A stretch of 64,000 bases of DNA from Roseivirga echinicomitans (GCF_001592935.1 NZ_LRDB01000012.1:1-64000), one strand, 5' to 3'; shown: positions 32,969 to 41,853, counted from the first letter of the stretch. The notes: generated by a model not told the origin, from the letters alone. A program made the numbers and translations.

Positions 32969-34006
32969 ATGCATTCTAATCACTCAAATAGCCTTGGCAC
33001 TTCGCCATTGGTGTCCATTATTATGGCCGTCAAAGATACTGCACCCTACTTACACGAATGCATAGATTCTATCCTTGCTCAGTCATACACGAACTGGGAA
33101 TTGATTGCGGTAAATGATCATTCTTCTGATGATACGCCTGAAATTTTGGAGGCTTATGCTCAAAAAGATGAACGCATCAAGCTCTATCATAGCGAACGCA
33201 ATTTCTTGATCCCCACCTTAAAGCATGGCTATGCTTTTGCACAAGGTGAATTAATCAATCGGATGGATTCGGATGATATTATGCCTGTCGACAAACTTCA
33301 GGTTTTGGTGGAGGAATGGCAGAAGTTTGGAAAGGGAACCGTGGTAGCTGGAGGCACTGCTCACTTTGTGGATGAAGGCCAAGTGGGCGAAGGTTTTCTG
33401 CGTTATGATCGCTGGTTAAATGAAATTGCGACAGATGACAATCATTATCAGGAGATTTATAAGGAGTGCTCTATCCCTTCTCAGTGTTGGTTAATCCACA
33501 AGGACGATTTTGATGCTGTCGGGGCTTTCAATCCAGAGGTTTACCCAGAGGACTATGATTTGTGCTTTCGCTTTTACAAGCATGGATTAATAGTAATTGG
33601 CTTAAACAAAGTGATGAATCATTGGCGAGATCGACCAGACCGGATTTCAAGAACTTTGGAGGTGTATAAAGATAACCGCTACTTCGACTTGAAACTGCGC
33701 TATTTTTTCGAGCTCGACCGTGACGAATCTAGGCCTTTGGTGCTTTGGGGTGCGGGTACTAATGGAAAACAAATGGCGAAGCTTCTTCAGGAAAGGAATC
33801 AGCCATTTTATTGGGTGTGTAACAATCAGAAGAAAATTGGTTTAGAAGTGTATGACGTGCTAATGAGGCATGTAAGTTTTATACAAGAACTAGAGAACCC
33901 TCAGATCATGGTGGTTGTAGCCTCACCGAATGGTAAAGCTCAGATCAGAAAGCGATTAGCGGACTATGAAAAACAGCCAGTGACCGACTTTTGGTTTTTC
34001 CTTTGA
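32969..34006 (+). CDS. Family 2 glycosyltransferase
   Basis: A 345-residue cytoplasmic enzyme that transfers a sugar from a nucleotide sugar to an unknown acceptor. The GT-A domain is at about 12-230: SIIMAVKDTAPYLHECIDSI, AVNDHSSDDTPEIL, NRMDSDDIMP with the DxD-like DSDD, and YPEDYDLCFRFYKHGL with the base ED. A C-terminal Rossmann-like region follows (LVLWGAGTNGKQMAKLL, about 255-275), found in some Bacteroidota glycosyltransferases. No polysaccharide cluster surrounds it. There is no visible terminator before the next gene. Confidence 0.92.
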   Translation: MHSNHSNSLGTSPLVSIIMAVKDTAPYLHECIDSILAQSYTNWELIAVNDHSSDDTPEILEAYAQKDERIKLYHSERNFLIPTLKHGYAFAQGELINRMDSDDIMPVDKLQVLVEEWQKFGKGTVVAGGTAHFVDEGQVGEGFLRYDRWLNEIATDDNHYQEIYKECSIPSQCWLIHKDDFDAVGAFNPEVYPEDYDLCFRFYKHGLIVIGLNKVMNHWRDRPDRISRTLEVYKDNRYFDLKLRYFFELDRDESRPLVLWGAGTNGKQMAKLLQERNQPFYWVCNNQKKIGLEVYDVLMRHVSFIQELENPQIMVVVASPNGKAQIRKRLADYEKQPVTDFWFFL

Positions 34007-34128
34007 CAGGATGACCGTTGTTTCGGGCAATGAAAAAATGAAAATCTAGTTAGATCAATGGCTTTGGATAATAATCTCATTATTTTCACTCACAATTTCC
34101 GACAGCCTAACAGAATGTCGCTTTAAAA

Positions 34129-34656
34129 ATGAATATGGAATACCTCACCGATTTAATTCAAATTTTAGTCCCAGCAGGTTTAGTGCTTTATGCTGTATAC
34201 TTAATCGTCAGAAGTTTTCTGCAAAAGCAGTTTGATGCTCAGCTGATTGGACTTAAAATGAAGACCACGGACACCCTTCTGCCTATTCGACTTCAAGCCT
34301 ACGAGCGCACCTGTTTGTTACTGGAGCGCATTTCACCTAATAATATGTTGCTTCGCTTGAGCAACCCAGACATCAATGCTTTCGAGTTCCAGCATTTATT
34401 GTTGAATGAAATTGGGGAAGAACTAAACCATAACCTCTCTCAGCAGGTTTACATGAGTGATGAGGCGTGGAAGCGAGTACGAGATACGGTGAACATTATC
34501 ATTGCGGTTGTTCAGGATGCTTCCCAAGAAATGAAGGCCGAAAACAATGCCATTGATTTATCGCAGGCAATTTTTGATAAAATGATGAAATTAGAGCGTG
34601 ACCCTGTGGGCGATACGCTCTCTTTTGTGAAAAATGAAATTAGACAAGTTTTTTGA
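34129..34656 (+). CDS. DUF7935-like membrane-anchored protein
   Basis: A 175-residue protein with one N-terminal transmembrane helix (LIQILVPAGLVLYAVYLIV, about 8-27) and a cytoplasmic helical domain: LPIRLQAYERTCLLLERISP, LSNPDINAFEFQHLLLNEI and the closing FDKMMKLERDPVGDTLSFVK. This matches the conserved Bacteroidota family of unknown function called DUF7935. It begins a compact run of genes on the plus strand, 6 bases before the YkvA gene. A start two codons later (34135) is possible. Confidence 0.78.
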   Translation: MNMEYLTDLIQILVPAGLVLYAVYLIVRSFLQKQFDAQLIGLKMKTTDTLLPIRLQAYERTCLLLERISPNNMLLRLSNPDINAFEFQHLLLNEIGEELNHNLSQQVYMSDEAWKRVRDTVNIIIAVVQDASQEMKAENNAIDLSQAIFDKMMKLERDPVGDTLSFVKNEIRQVF

Positions 34657-34662
34657 TCGTGT

Positions 34663-35085
34663 ATGAGTAAAGAGAAGGATTTAAACGAAAGAGAAGAGCG
34701 ATTTTTTGGCAAAATGAAGGCCAAAGCGGGCAAGATTGTGAATGACCGCGTAAAGCTGAAGGAGCTATTGGCAGACACCCAGAAAAAGATGGAAGCCAGT
34801 AGTAGTGATGATTCGTTGAAAGATAAAATCGTTGAATTTCTTTCCTTGATTATGCGTATGATTTCAAGCTATGTAAAAGGTGTTTATACCGAAACCCCAT
34901 GGCAAACCATTGTTATGTTTGTGGGTGGCTTGATTTACTTCATTACCCCAATCGATGCGATCCCCGATTTTATTCCAGTTGCTGGACTTATCGATGATGC
35001 TACTGTACTGGTTTGGCTGGGAAAAAGCTTTAGAGATGACGTTTCTCGCTTTAAAAAATGGGAAGACGCGAACGATTCTGAATAG
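34663..35085 (+). CDS. YkvA-family protein (DUF1232)
   Basis: A 140-residue protein with a charged N-terminal half (coiled coil, about 1-50) and the DUF1232/YkvA domain at about 80-120: VKGVYTETPWQTIVMFVGGL, then the signature YFITPIDAIPDFIPVAGLIDD and ATVLVWLG. The family is a short membrane-associated module of unknown function. It lies between DUF7935 and the thioredoxin-like gene in the same run. Confidence 0.92.
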   Translation: MSKEKDLNEREERFFGKMKAKAGKIVNDRVKLKELLADTQKKMEASSSDDSLKDKIVEFLSLIMRMISSYVKGVYTETPWQTIVMFVGGLIYFITPIDAIPDFIPVAGLIDDATVLVWLGKSFRDDVSRFKKWEDANDSE

Positions 35086-35123
35086 CCTTTGGTTTCCATA
35101 TTGTCATTCAAAAATCATGACTT

Positions 35124-35762
35124 ATGGAAGCTGTTATTACCAACCAATTACTTGAAAATGCGATCAGCTACGAGCAATATTTAGGCTTGCTCAGTGGCTT
35201 ATTAATGGAAGAAAAAACGACTGGAGAAAATCAGTCGGAGGCCATGCTTAATTATGCGCGAATGAACGATAAGCGCATGAAAAAATGGACGAAAATTGGA
35301 AAGCTAAGTCCCGAAACTCAAGAGCGCCTGCTCAACATTACTTCTCCGCTTACTTTATTGGTGATTACTGAAGGCTGGTGTGGCGATGCCGCTCAAAATT
35401 TACCATTTATCTACAAAATGACGCAGTTGAATCCGCTTTTAGAAATGAAAGTGATTTTGCGCGATGAGCACCCAGAAGTGATTGATCAATTTCTTACCGA
35501 TGGCGGTCGCTCAATCCCGAAAGTTATTGCGGTGAACCCTGAGGATTTAACCATATTGGGCGATTGGGGCCCAAGACCCACCGTAATTCAGAACGAATTT
35601 TTAGAAAATAAGAAGACGCAAGAGCGTACTTCGGATGAATTTGCAGTGTATTTACATTTATGGTACGCTCAAGATAAAGGCATAACTCTACAGAATGAAT
35701 TTTTGGCTAAATTAGGGTTATGGAACAAAAAACAGCAATCGTTGCCGGTGCAAGCGGACTGA
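35124..35762 (+). CDS. Thioredoxin-family protein with a single active-site cysteine
   Basis: A 212-residue protein with a thioredoxin-like fold (about 60-165): VITEGWCGDAAQNLPFIYKM and GGRSIPKVIAVNPED (cis-proline loop). The usual CxxC is CGDA, so it has one cysteine only and cannot do a normal disulfide exchange. Related Bacteroidota proteins carry the same motif (from memory). Its last 43 bases overlap the start of the next gene, in a different frame. Confidence 0.85.
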   Translation: MEAVITNQLLENAISYEQYLGLLSGLLMEEKTTGENQSEAMLNYARMNDKRMKKWTKIGKLSPETQERLLNITSPLTLLVITEGWCGDAAQNLPFIYKMTQLNPLLEMKVILRDEHPEVIDQFLTDGGRSIPKVIAVNPEDLTILGDWGPRPTVIQNEFLENKKTQERTSDEFAVYLHLWYAQDKGITLQNEFLAKLGLWNKKQQSLPVQAD

Positions 35763-36370
35763 TTGGCCGGTCACTCACTCAGAATTTATTGAACAGCAAC
35801 CAGTATGCTAAGGTCATAGCGCTGGTTAGAAAACCCTTGGGAATTTCGCATGAGAAATATGCCGAACTCAACATTGATTTCGATCAGCTAGAAAGTATGG
35901 GGGACTTTCCGAAAGCAGATGATATTTTCTGCTGCTTGGGAACGACCATAAAGAAAGCGGGTTCGAAGGAAGCTTTTTACAAGGTGGATTTCACTTACCC
36001 TTACAATTTGGCAGAAAGGGCATTAAAGTCTGGTGCCGAAAGGTATTTCTTGGTGTCGGCCATGGGCTCAGATAAGAACTCAAGTTATTTTTACAATCGA
36101 GTGAAAGGAGAGTTGGAAGACAAGCTCTCCTTTCTCGCTTACCGAACCATCTACATTTTTAAACCAAGCCTACTTCGTGGTAACCGCAGTGAAAGCCGTC
36201 CGGGAGAAAAGTTTGCACAGCTCATTACCCGCATCATTCCTTTTGTCGGCCCATGGAAAAAGTACCGCCCCATCCATGCCGATAAAGTAGTGGACGCCAT
36301 GATGAAAGTAGCCCAGCAGCACGATAAAGGCTGCTATTATTACCAGTCTGAGATTATGCAGAAGATGTGA
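35720..36370 (+). CDS. NAD(P)-binding Rossmann oxidoreductase
   Basis: A 216-residue protein with the nucleotide-binding start TAIVAGASGLIGRSLTQNLL (GASGLIG), typical of NAD(P)H-binding/atypical SDR proteins. Further segments are DIFCCLGTTIKKAGSKEAF, YFLVSAMGSDKNSSYFYNR with a YxxxK-like position (YNRVK) and IFKPSLLRGNR. The substrate is unknown. The start overlaps the thioredoxin-like gene by 43 bases, so coupled translation is likely. Its stop overlaps the next ATG by one base. Confidence 0.88.
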   Translation: MEQKTAIVAGASGLIGRSLTQNLLNSNQYAKVIALVRKPLGISHEKYAELNIDFDQLESMGDFPKADDIFCCLGTTIKKAGSKEAFYKVDFTYPYNLAERALKSGAERYFLVSAMGSDKNSSYFYNRVKGELEDKLSFLAYRTIYIFKPSLLRGNRSESRPGEKFAQLITRIIPFVGPWKKYRPIHADKVVDAMMKVAQQHDKGCYYYQSEIMQKM

Positions 36371-36828
36371 TGAGCAGTAGTTTAGGCGTTTTGAAGCCAG
36401 GAAAGTCTTGGCCTTTCTATGTGACCTTGTTCTGTACACTGGTTTTATGGGCAGCCGCTTTTGGTATCTATGGTGATACTTTAGATTTTCAGCTTTATGA
36501 CACCTATTTTGTGATGAGTTCAATTTCATTTGGACTTATAATGGCCATAATCATAAGTCTGATTTTAGTAACGATATATCAGGTAATTCATAAATTCAAA
36601 CCGTTGGTATCTGCCATCTTTATACTCGCTGTGGTGGCTTTTTCCATTATTCGAATTGCTCAAGTTTCAAAGTCATTAGAATTTTTTGTGAGCGGATCAG
36701 AAGAACCATACGTTTCAGATAATCCGATTTTTCAATACCTGGATTACGCTCTAATTCCTCTTTTTGTTTTGCTCATGATTAACCTATTCATTGTTGTGAA
36801 AAGGGTCTTTCTTCGAAAGAGAATTTAG
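36370..36828 (+). CDS. Four-helix membrane protein with oxidase-like motif remnant
   Basis: A 152-residue protein with four transmembrane helices (about 15-35, 48-70, 75-95, 125-145). Its segment LDFQLYDTYFVMSSISFG resembles the haem-copper oxidase subunit I signature (HDTYFV ... HFH), but the histidines are replaced, so it cannot bind haem in that way. The similarity may be common ancestry or chance. It overlaps the previous stop by one base (TGATG-type), so it is co-translated. Function unknown. Confidence 0.7.
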   Translation: MSSSLGVLKPGKSWPFYVTLFCTLVLWAAAFGIYGDTLDFQLYDTYFVMSSISFGLIMAIIISLILVTIYQVIHKFKPLVSAIFILAVVAFSIIRIAQVSKSLEFFVSGSEEPYVSDNPIFQYLDYALIPLFVLLMINLFIVVKRVFLRKRI

Positions 36829-36859
36829 TGGTATGAGGTTTCTATTTTACTATATCTCA

Positions 36860-36935
36860 GTCCCATCGGGACGACACTTTTGTAGAATAAAGGATTTTAA
36901 TAATCATGTTTAGAGCTCCGTAGGAGCGGTCTGAT
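36860..36935. repeat. Dispersed repeat with two small hairpins
   Basis: Contains GTCCCATCGGGAC (36860-36872) and GCTCCGTAGGAGC (36915-36927), 5-bp inverted repeats typical of intergenic repeats in Bacteroidota (recognised from memory). The second overlaps the last codons and stop of the minus-strand membrane protein and supplies its C-terminal residues. Confidence 0.55.
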
Positions 36936-38091
36936 TAAAACGATATGCAATTAATGTCGCAATGCCCCCATAGACCAAATACATCAACACAATGCTGATA
37001 TTGGCAAACTCAGGGTACCAGCTTTCCCATAATTCCATTTGAAAAGCGGGGTCGGGGATGTGCTGGTGAAGCATCATAAGCGGAAGGGATAAAAGCCCAA
37101 GAATCAACAATGACTTGGTTTTTATTTCGCGAAGCTCATACATGATCCAAGTGGTAATGAAAGGAAAACCGAGATAGATAATGCGCGTCATATCGCCACC
37201 CGCTAAAATCCCGAAAGCTAAATAGGTAAGTGTAAAGATCAGAAGCACATTTCGCTTGTTGTCATAACGATTGGTCAACGCATATTTCCTTCCAGCCAAA
37301 AACAAAGCAGGGCCAAAAGCCACGAACATGGCCACCAACCAGCGCACAATCTCAAAAGGGTGGAGAATGGTTTCTTTGGCATGGTAAAGCAAGGTGATGA
37401 TGGCTCCCTTTCCTTCTTCAATGGGAGGGAAATAGTGAGCAATGGAGAACTTGGCGATCAAGGAAAGCGCAACAGCCGAAATTAATATTGGAATCGGATA
37501 ATAGCCTTCTTCTGTTTTTCTGTTGTGCCAAATGCCATAAGCCGTGAGTATAACAACTAAGGCCAGGAACGATTCTTTTTGAGCCGTTGCAAAAGGAGCC
37601 AGAATCAGTAACCACACGAATTTTCTTTTCAGAATAATGAGTAATAGCAAGGCCTGAAAAAGGTAGAGCGGAAGATCAACGGTAACCGGATCGAAGGCAT
37701 TCAGGCGGATGATACCCGTCCAATGGAAGAGCAGCCAGAAAAAGCCAGCGATAAACCATTTTAGCTCAAAACCCATTTGGCGCCAAAGTGCAAATAGCGC
37801 GATTATGGAAGCCAGCGTAAAAAATAAGTTCACCCATTGGAAATCCTGAATCATATCCCCAGAGTCAATTTGGGCGGCCAGCCAAGGCACTAAAATTCGT
37901 CCGTTAAAAGGAAAAGGAACTTGATAATTTTCTTCTAAACCCACAAAATAGTGGTAAATATGCGTGTAGTCGTTTCCGTCAAAAGCAGGCGCTAAACCAT
38001 AAGTGATGGGCGCTTGTGTGTTTTTATAGAAAAGGAAGGCAGCCACAGTAATGCTTAAAAAAATGGCCAGCCAAAATAACCTAATTCGCAT
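36910..38091 (-). CDS. Multi-spanning membrane protein (GT-C-like topology)
   Basis: A 393-residue integral membrane protein with about nine or ten helices. The first helix (IRLFWLAIFLSITVAAFLFY) is followed by a periplasmic loop with FDGNDYTHIYHYFVG and FPFNGRILVPWLAAQ, similar in position to the acidic first loop of GT-C glycosyltransferases, though no family motif is certain. Further loops include HWTGIIRLNAFDPVTVDL and AGGDMTRIIYLG. The last seven residues (QTAPTEL) and the stop lie in a repeat. It is convergent with the 36370 gene. Confidence 0.7.
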   Translation of the reverse strand: MRIRLFWLAIFLSITVAAFLFYKNTQAPITYGLAPAFDGNDYTHIYHYFVGLEENYQVPFPFNGRILVPWLAAQIDSGDMIQDFQWVNLFFTLASIIALFALWRQMGFELKWFIAGFFWLLFHWTGIIRLNAFDPVTVDLPLYLFQALLLLIILKRKFVWLLILAPFATAQKESFLALVVILTAYGIWHNRKTEEGYYPIPILISAVALSLIAKFSIAHYFPPIEEGKGAIITLLYHAKETILHPFEIVRWLVAMFVAFGPALFLAGRKYALTNRYDNKRNVLLIFTLTYLAFGILAGGDMTRIIYLGFPFITTWIMYELREIKTKSLLILGLLSLPLMMLHQHIPDPAFQMELWESWYPEFANISIVLMYLVYGGIATLIAYRFNQTAPTEL

Positions 38092-38152
38092 AATTTGAAA
38101 TTTAACTAAATTACTTGAATCCTATTTTATTAATGGGGTTTTTTGCATTGAT

Positions 38153-38605
38153 ATGATCGCAGTTATACAACATGTTTCCGAATCATCGGTAACCATAGAC
38201 GGCCAAGTGAAGGCTGCTATTGGAAGAGGTTTAATGATTTTAATTGGCATAGAAGAAGCCGATAATCATGAAGATATTGAATGGCTCAGCCGTAAAATAG
38301 TGAATATGCGCATTTTCGAAGATGAAGAGGGCGTAATGAATAAAAGCTTGATTGATGTAGATGGAGAAGCTTTGGTGATTAGTCAGTTTACGCTGCACGC
38401 CAGCACTAAAAAGGGCAATCGACCATCTTACCTTAAAGCGGCTAAACCGGATGTAGCCATTCCTCTATACGAAGCGTTTAAGGAGCAATTGGCAATGGAT
38501 TTAGGAAAACCCATTGGCGCTGGTGAGTTTGGTGCAGATATGAAAGTGGCCTTGGTAAACGATGGCCCGGTAACCATAATAATTGATACTAAAGACAAAA
38601 AATAA
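38153..38605 (+). CDS. dtd: D-aminoacyl-tRNA deacylase
   Basis: Hydrolyses D-aminoacyl-tRNAs, including D-Tyr-tRNA, and Gly-tRNA-Ala, for translation quality control. The 150-residue protein has the family marks: MIAVIQHVSESSVTIDG, LMILIGIEEAD, VISQFTLHASTKKGNRPS (SQFTLHA, catalytic region) and NDGPVTIIIDT (the GPxT cis-proline motif). It is the first of a two-gene unit, with TAATG overlap with the MazG-type gene. Confidence 0.97.
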   Translation: MIAVIQHVSESSVTIDGQVKAAIGRGLMILIGIEEADNHEDIEWLSRKIVNMRIFEDEEGVMNKSLIDVDGEALVISQFTLHASTKKGNRPSYLKAAKPDVAIPLYEAFKEQLAMDLGKPIGAGEFGADMKVALVNDGPVTIIIDTKDKK

Positions 38606-38946
38606 TGACTGAGCAATCGAAAGGAATTACTGCCCTTCAAAAAGAAGTTGACAATTGGATCAAGGAGTTTGGTGTTCGCTATTTCAATGAGCTCACCAAT
38701 ATGGCACAGTTGACCGAAGAGGTAGGGGAGGTTGCTCGCATTATTGCACGTAGGTACGGGGAACAGTCTGAAAAAGAGTCAGATAAGAATAAAGACTTGG
38801 GCGAAGAATTGGCCGATGTAATGTTTGTGTTGGTCTGTTTGGCCAATCAAACAGGAACTGATTTACAGGCCGCTTGGGATTTGAAAATGGCTAAGAAGAC
38901 AGAAAGAGATAAAGACAGACATAAAAACAATGAGAAATTAAATTGA
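38605..38946 (+). CDS. MazG-type nucleotide pyrophosphohydrolase
   Basis: A 113-residue all-helical NTP-PPase-fold protein: VDNWIKEFGVRYFNELTNM, AQLTEEVGEVARIIARRYG with the EExxE-type metal site, and KNKDLGEELADVMFVLVCLAN carrying ExxD. Such proteins hydrolyse nucleoside triphosphates, often damaged ones. The overlap with dtd suggests co-translation of two quality-control enzymes, an inference from position. Confidence 0.92.
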   Translation: MTEQSKGITALQKEVDNWIKEFGVRYFNELTNMAQLTEEVGEVARIIARRYGEQSEKESDKNKDLGEELADVMFVLVCLANQTGTDLQAAWDLKMAKKTERDKDRHKNNEKLN

Positions 38947-39058
38947 TAAATGCTAAGGTTGAACAATTGAAGGAGAAATAGGGTTGAACTTTTTGTAAGA
39001 TGCCAGTGTAGACTGGTTGAGCTTTAACTACTTTTTTAATTAAAATCACTACTAAGTC

Positions 39059-39859
39059 ATGATCGTTTTACAGATTTTGGGCATAGTTATATTGGCCTTT
39101 ATTTTTTTAAATGTGATTCTCTATTTTGTAGAGCCCAGCCTTATCGCTGTTACATTTTCATTGGTGTTACGTGTTTTTAAAAAAAACCCACCCATTGTTG
39201 ATCTGGATGAATTCTTTCCCGATCACCAAATTTTAAAAGACAACTGGAAAGTGATTCAGGAGGAACTTATGGAAGTGTTGAAGAATGAAAATAACATCCC
39301 TAAGTTTCATGAAGTAGATAAAATTCAGCGGTTTGTTTCCGACAAAGACAAGGCAGCGTGGAGGGTTTTTATGTTTAAAGCCTATGATAACTGGCAGGCA
39401 GCGAATTGCGAGAAAGCTCCCAAAACAGCTGCGTTATTAAAGCAAATCCCAAGCATTACTACTGCTATGTTTTCTATCATTGGCCCAAGAAAACACATTC
39501 CGCCACACAACGGCTTTTATAAAGGCGTATGGCGCTATCATTTGGGGCTGGTTATTCCTAAAGAAGGGGAATGCTACATCATTGATGGCGGGCAGCGCTA
39601 CGACTGGAAAGAAGGGGAGGATGTGCTCTTCGATGATACCTTCCAACACGCAGTTTGGAACAAAACCAATGAAACCAGAGTGGTATTGTTTTGCGATGTT
39701 TTCCGTAACGACCTGCCGAAGATTTTCCAACCCATCAACCGTTGGGTATATGGCTTGAGAGAAAGAAGCAACAGGCTTAAAAATGTACTCAAGAACGCAG
39801 AAGTTCAAGTGGACCTAGACCCTGAAGAAATTGATAAGCCTTTGGCCAAACAGGCCTAG
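39059..39859 (+). CDS. Aspartyl/asparaginyl beta-hydroxylase family dioxygenase (LpxO-like)
   Basis: A 266-residue 2-oxoglutarate/Fe(II) dioxygenase-like protein with an N-terminal hydrophobic anchor (about 2-38). The catalytic domain (about 130-225) has ITTAMFSIIGPRKHIPPHNG, YHLGLVIPKEG and FDDTFQHAVWNKTNETRVV, with the H of PPHNG and the H of FQHAVW as the expected iron ligands. Family members hydroxylate aspartate residues or, in LpxO, lipid A acyl chains; the membrane anchor points to a lipid substrate, which is inference. It is convergent with comB, 7 bases away. Confidence 0.88.
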   Translation: MIVLQILGIVILAFIFLNVILYFVEPSLIAVTFSLVLRVFKKNPPIVDLDEFFPDHQILKDNWKVIQEELMEVLKNENNIPKFHEVDKIQRFVSDKDKAAWRVFMFKAYDNWQAANCEKAPKTAALLKQIPSITTAMFSIIGPRKHIPPHNGFYKGVWRYHLGLVIPKEGECYIIDGGQRYDWKEGEDVLFDDTFQHAVWNKTNETRVVLFCDVFRNDLPKIFQPINRWVYGLRERSNRLKNVLKNAEVQVDLDPEEIDKPLAKQA

Positions 39860-39866
39860 TCAGTGC

Positions 39867-40565
39867 TTACACAGTGAGTTCTGAACCGATTAACTTCGGA
39901 ACAACATTGAACTCGTTCAGTCTTGCGCAATACTCAATGTCTTCTTTTACATTGAATTTAGAGAGCCTTGCCGCGTGATTACTTCTGTTGATGTAATAAG
40001 CAAGATCGGTAGCCATCGACTGATATAAGAAAAAAGCACATAATGCTGAATCGCTTTCGAGTTCAGCATTTTGCTTTAATGCATTACAAACCGCTCCGGC
40101 AAACAGCGTATCCTCCAAATTGTACCTTCCTTTCCAACCTGCGCAGAAAAGCAGTACATCATTTTCTGATTTCATCATGTGACTAACCAAAGCATTGAGG
40201 TTTAGGAAAGACCCAATTACTACTTCTTTCGCGTTTTTTGAAAGCTCAATAGCATGTGTGCCATTGGTAGTGGTGGTGGCTACTTTTTTACCTTTCAATT
40301 CAGGTTTCATGTAGTCGAATGGAGAGTTGCCAATATGGAATTGCTCTACTTTCTCTCCACCGCGTTCACCCGCCATGATATAGCCTTGTTTGCCCAGTGC
40401 CTCACATTCTTCAATGGTGGCGACAGGGGTGATTGATTGTATACCCGAACCCAATCCGGCCACCATACACGAAGTAGCCCTGAGGATATCAATGACTACT
40501 ACGGTTTTATTTTCAACCTCAAATTGATGGATAAGGTCAGGGGTATAACAAACGTCTAATTTCAT
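39867..40565 (-). CDS. comB: 2-phosphosulfolactate phosphatase
   Basis: Hydrolyses 2-phosphosulfolactate to sulfolactate, a step of coenzyme M synthesis in archaea and also present in many bacteria. The 232-residue protein has the family motifs VVVIDILRATS, AGERGGEKVEQFHIGNSP, VATTTTNGTHAI and FCAGWKGRYNLEDTLFAGAV. Bacteroidota make sulfonolipids with a cysteate-derived head, and sulfolactate can lead to cysteate via sulfopyruvate, so a sulfonolipid role is possible; no other pathway gene is nearby. It is convergent with the LpxO-like gene and 25 bases downstream of gcvT on the minus strand. Confidence 0.93.
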   Translation of the reverse strand: MKLDVCYTPDLIHQFEVENKTVVVIDILRATSCMVAGLGSGIQSITPVATIEECEALGKQGYIMAGERGGEKVEQFHIGNSPFDYMKPELKGKKVATTTTNGTHAIELSKNAKEVVIGSFLNLNALVSHMMKSENDVLLFCAGWKGRYNLEDTLFAGAVCNALKQNAELESDSALCAFFLYQSMATDLAYYINRSNHAARLSKFNVKEDIEYCARLNEFNVVPKLIGSELTV

Positions 40566-40590
40566 GTACGGGGGCTAAATGGAGCTACAA

Positions 40591-41685
40591 TTAAGCTTTA
40601 TAAAAGGGAAGTTTAATCACTTCGGCCTTAAGCTTTCTATTTCTTATCGCTACAAAGATTTCAGTTCCTACTTTTGAGTTTTCGAGTGTTACATAGCCCA
40701 ATCCAACTCCGTAACCTAAAGAAGGTGACATAGTGCCAGAAGTTACTTCTCCTATGTTATTTTCGTTGGCGTCTTCAAGTGCATAGTGGCTTCTTGGAAT
40801 ACCCTTGTCGATCATTTTGAAAGCAACCAGTTTACGTGTAATGCCTGCTTCTTTTTGCGCTTGAAGGTTTTTAGAATTGGTAAACTCTTTGGTGAATTTA
40901 GTTACCCAACCCAATCCCGCTTCTAATGGAGAAGTTTCGTCTGTAATGTCGTTTCCGTAAAGGCAATAACCCATTTCTAAACGCAAAGTATCTCTAGCGC
41001 CTAAGCCAATTGGCTTAATGTCATAAGCAGCGCCTGCTTCGAAAATGGCATTCCAAACTTGCTCTGCGTGGTCGTTACTCACATAGATTTCAAATCCTCC
41101 AGCGCCAGTATAACCGGTAGCTGAAATGATTACGTACTCTACGCCCGCAAGAGGCCCAACTACGAAGTTGTAAAATTTAATATCAGATAGATTTACCGAA
41201 GTAAGTGATTGAAGTGCTTCAATGGCTTTAGGGCCTTGAACAGCAAAAAGTGAATGACTGTCCGACACGTTCTTCATAATCGCGCCTTTCGTATTGTACT
41301 TGCTGATCCAGTTCCAATCTTTTTCAATATTGGAAGCATTTACGACCAGCATATACTTCTCGTCCTTGAACTTGTAGACCAAAAGATCGTCAACCACACC
41401 ACCATCTTCATTTGGCAAGTAAGAGTACTGCGCTTGGCCATCTACTAGCTTAGAGGCATCGTTACTCGTTACGCGCTGAATAAGGTCAAGGGCTTCAGGG
41501 CCTTCTAAAACAAATTCACCCATATGAGAAACGTCAAAAACGCCAACGCCATTTCTCACAGTGTTGTGTTCCTCTAAATCAGATGAATAACGAACAGGCA
41601 TGTTATAACCTGCAAAGGGTACCATTTTAGCTCCAAGCTTTTCGTGGAGATTGTTAAGGGCGACTTTCTTCAATTCCATTTCCAT
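40591..41685 (-). CDS. gcvT: Aminomethyltransferase (glycine cleavage T protein)
   Basis: Transfers the one-carbon unit from the H-protein aminomethyl-lipoyl arm to tetrahydrofolate, releasing ammonia. The 364-residue protein is family length. Typical stretches are [64 protein letters not shown] and [19 protein letters not shown], the last in the folate-binding region. A second ATG lies two codons in (41679). The partner gcvH is at 60.9 kb; gcvP is not in the window. comB follows on the same strand. Confidence 0.97.
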   Translation of the reverse strand: MEMELKKVALNNLHEKLGAKMVPFAGYNMPVRYSSDLEEHNTVRNGVGVFDVSHMGEFVLEGPEALDLIQRVTSNDASKLVDGQAQYSYLPNEDGGVVDDLLVYKFKDEKYMLVVNASNIEKDWNWISKYNTKGAIMKNVSDSHSLFAVQGPKAIEALQSLTSVNLSDIKFYNFVVGPLAGVEYVIISATGYTGAGGFEIYVSNDHAEQVWNAIFEAGAAYDIKPIGLGARDTLRLEMGYCLYGNDITDETSPLEAGLGWVTKFTKEFTNSKNLQAQKEAGITRKLVAFKMIDKGIPRSHYALEDANENNIGEVTSGTMSPSLGYGVGLGYVTLENSKVGTEIFVAIRNRKLKAEVIKLPFYKA

Positions 41686-41853
41686 AAGGCGATTTAATTT
41701 GTTGGCAAAAGTAACAATTAGAAGATAAAAACAACGCCAATAATAGAAGGTATCGTGGGTTTCATCCTTCGATGGTAAGTTGATGATATGATTGGAAGCA
41801 ACCTTTGTTCTGGTTTGCGCATCTTCAAGTCACTCAAAACAAAACTCAAGGTC

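Noticed and set aside
39437-39808. 123-codon minus-strand frame under the LpxO-like gene
   Set aside because: Antisense to the conserved catalytic domain, no start context, no similarity I can see.
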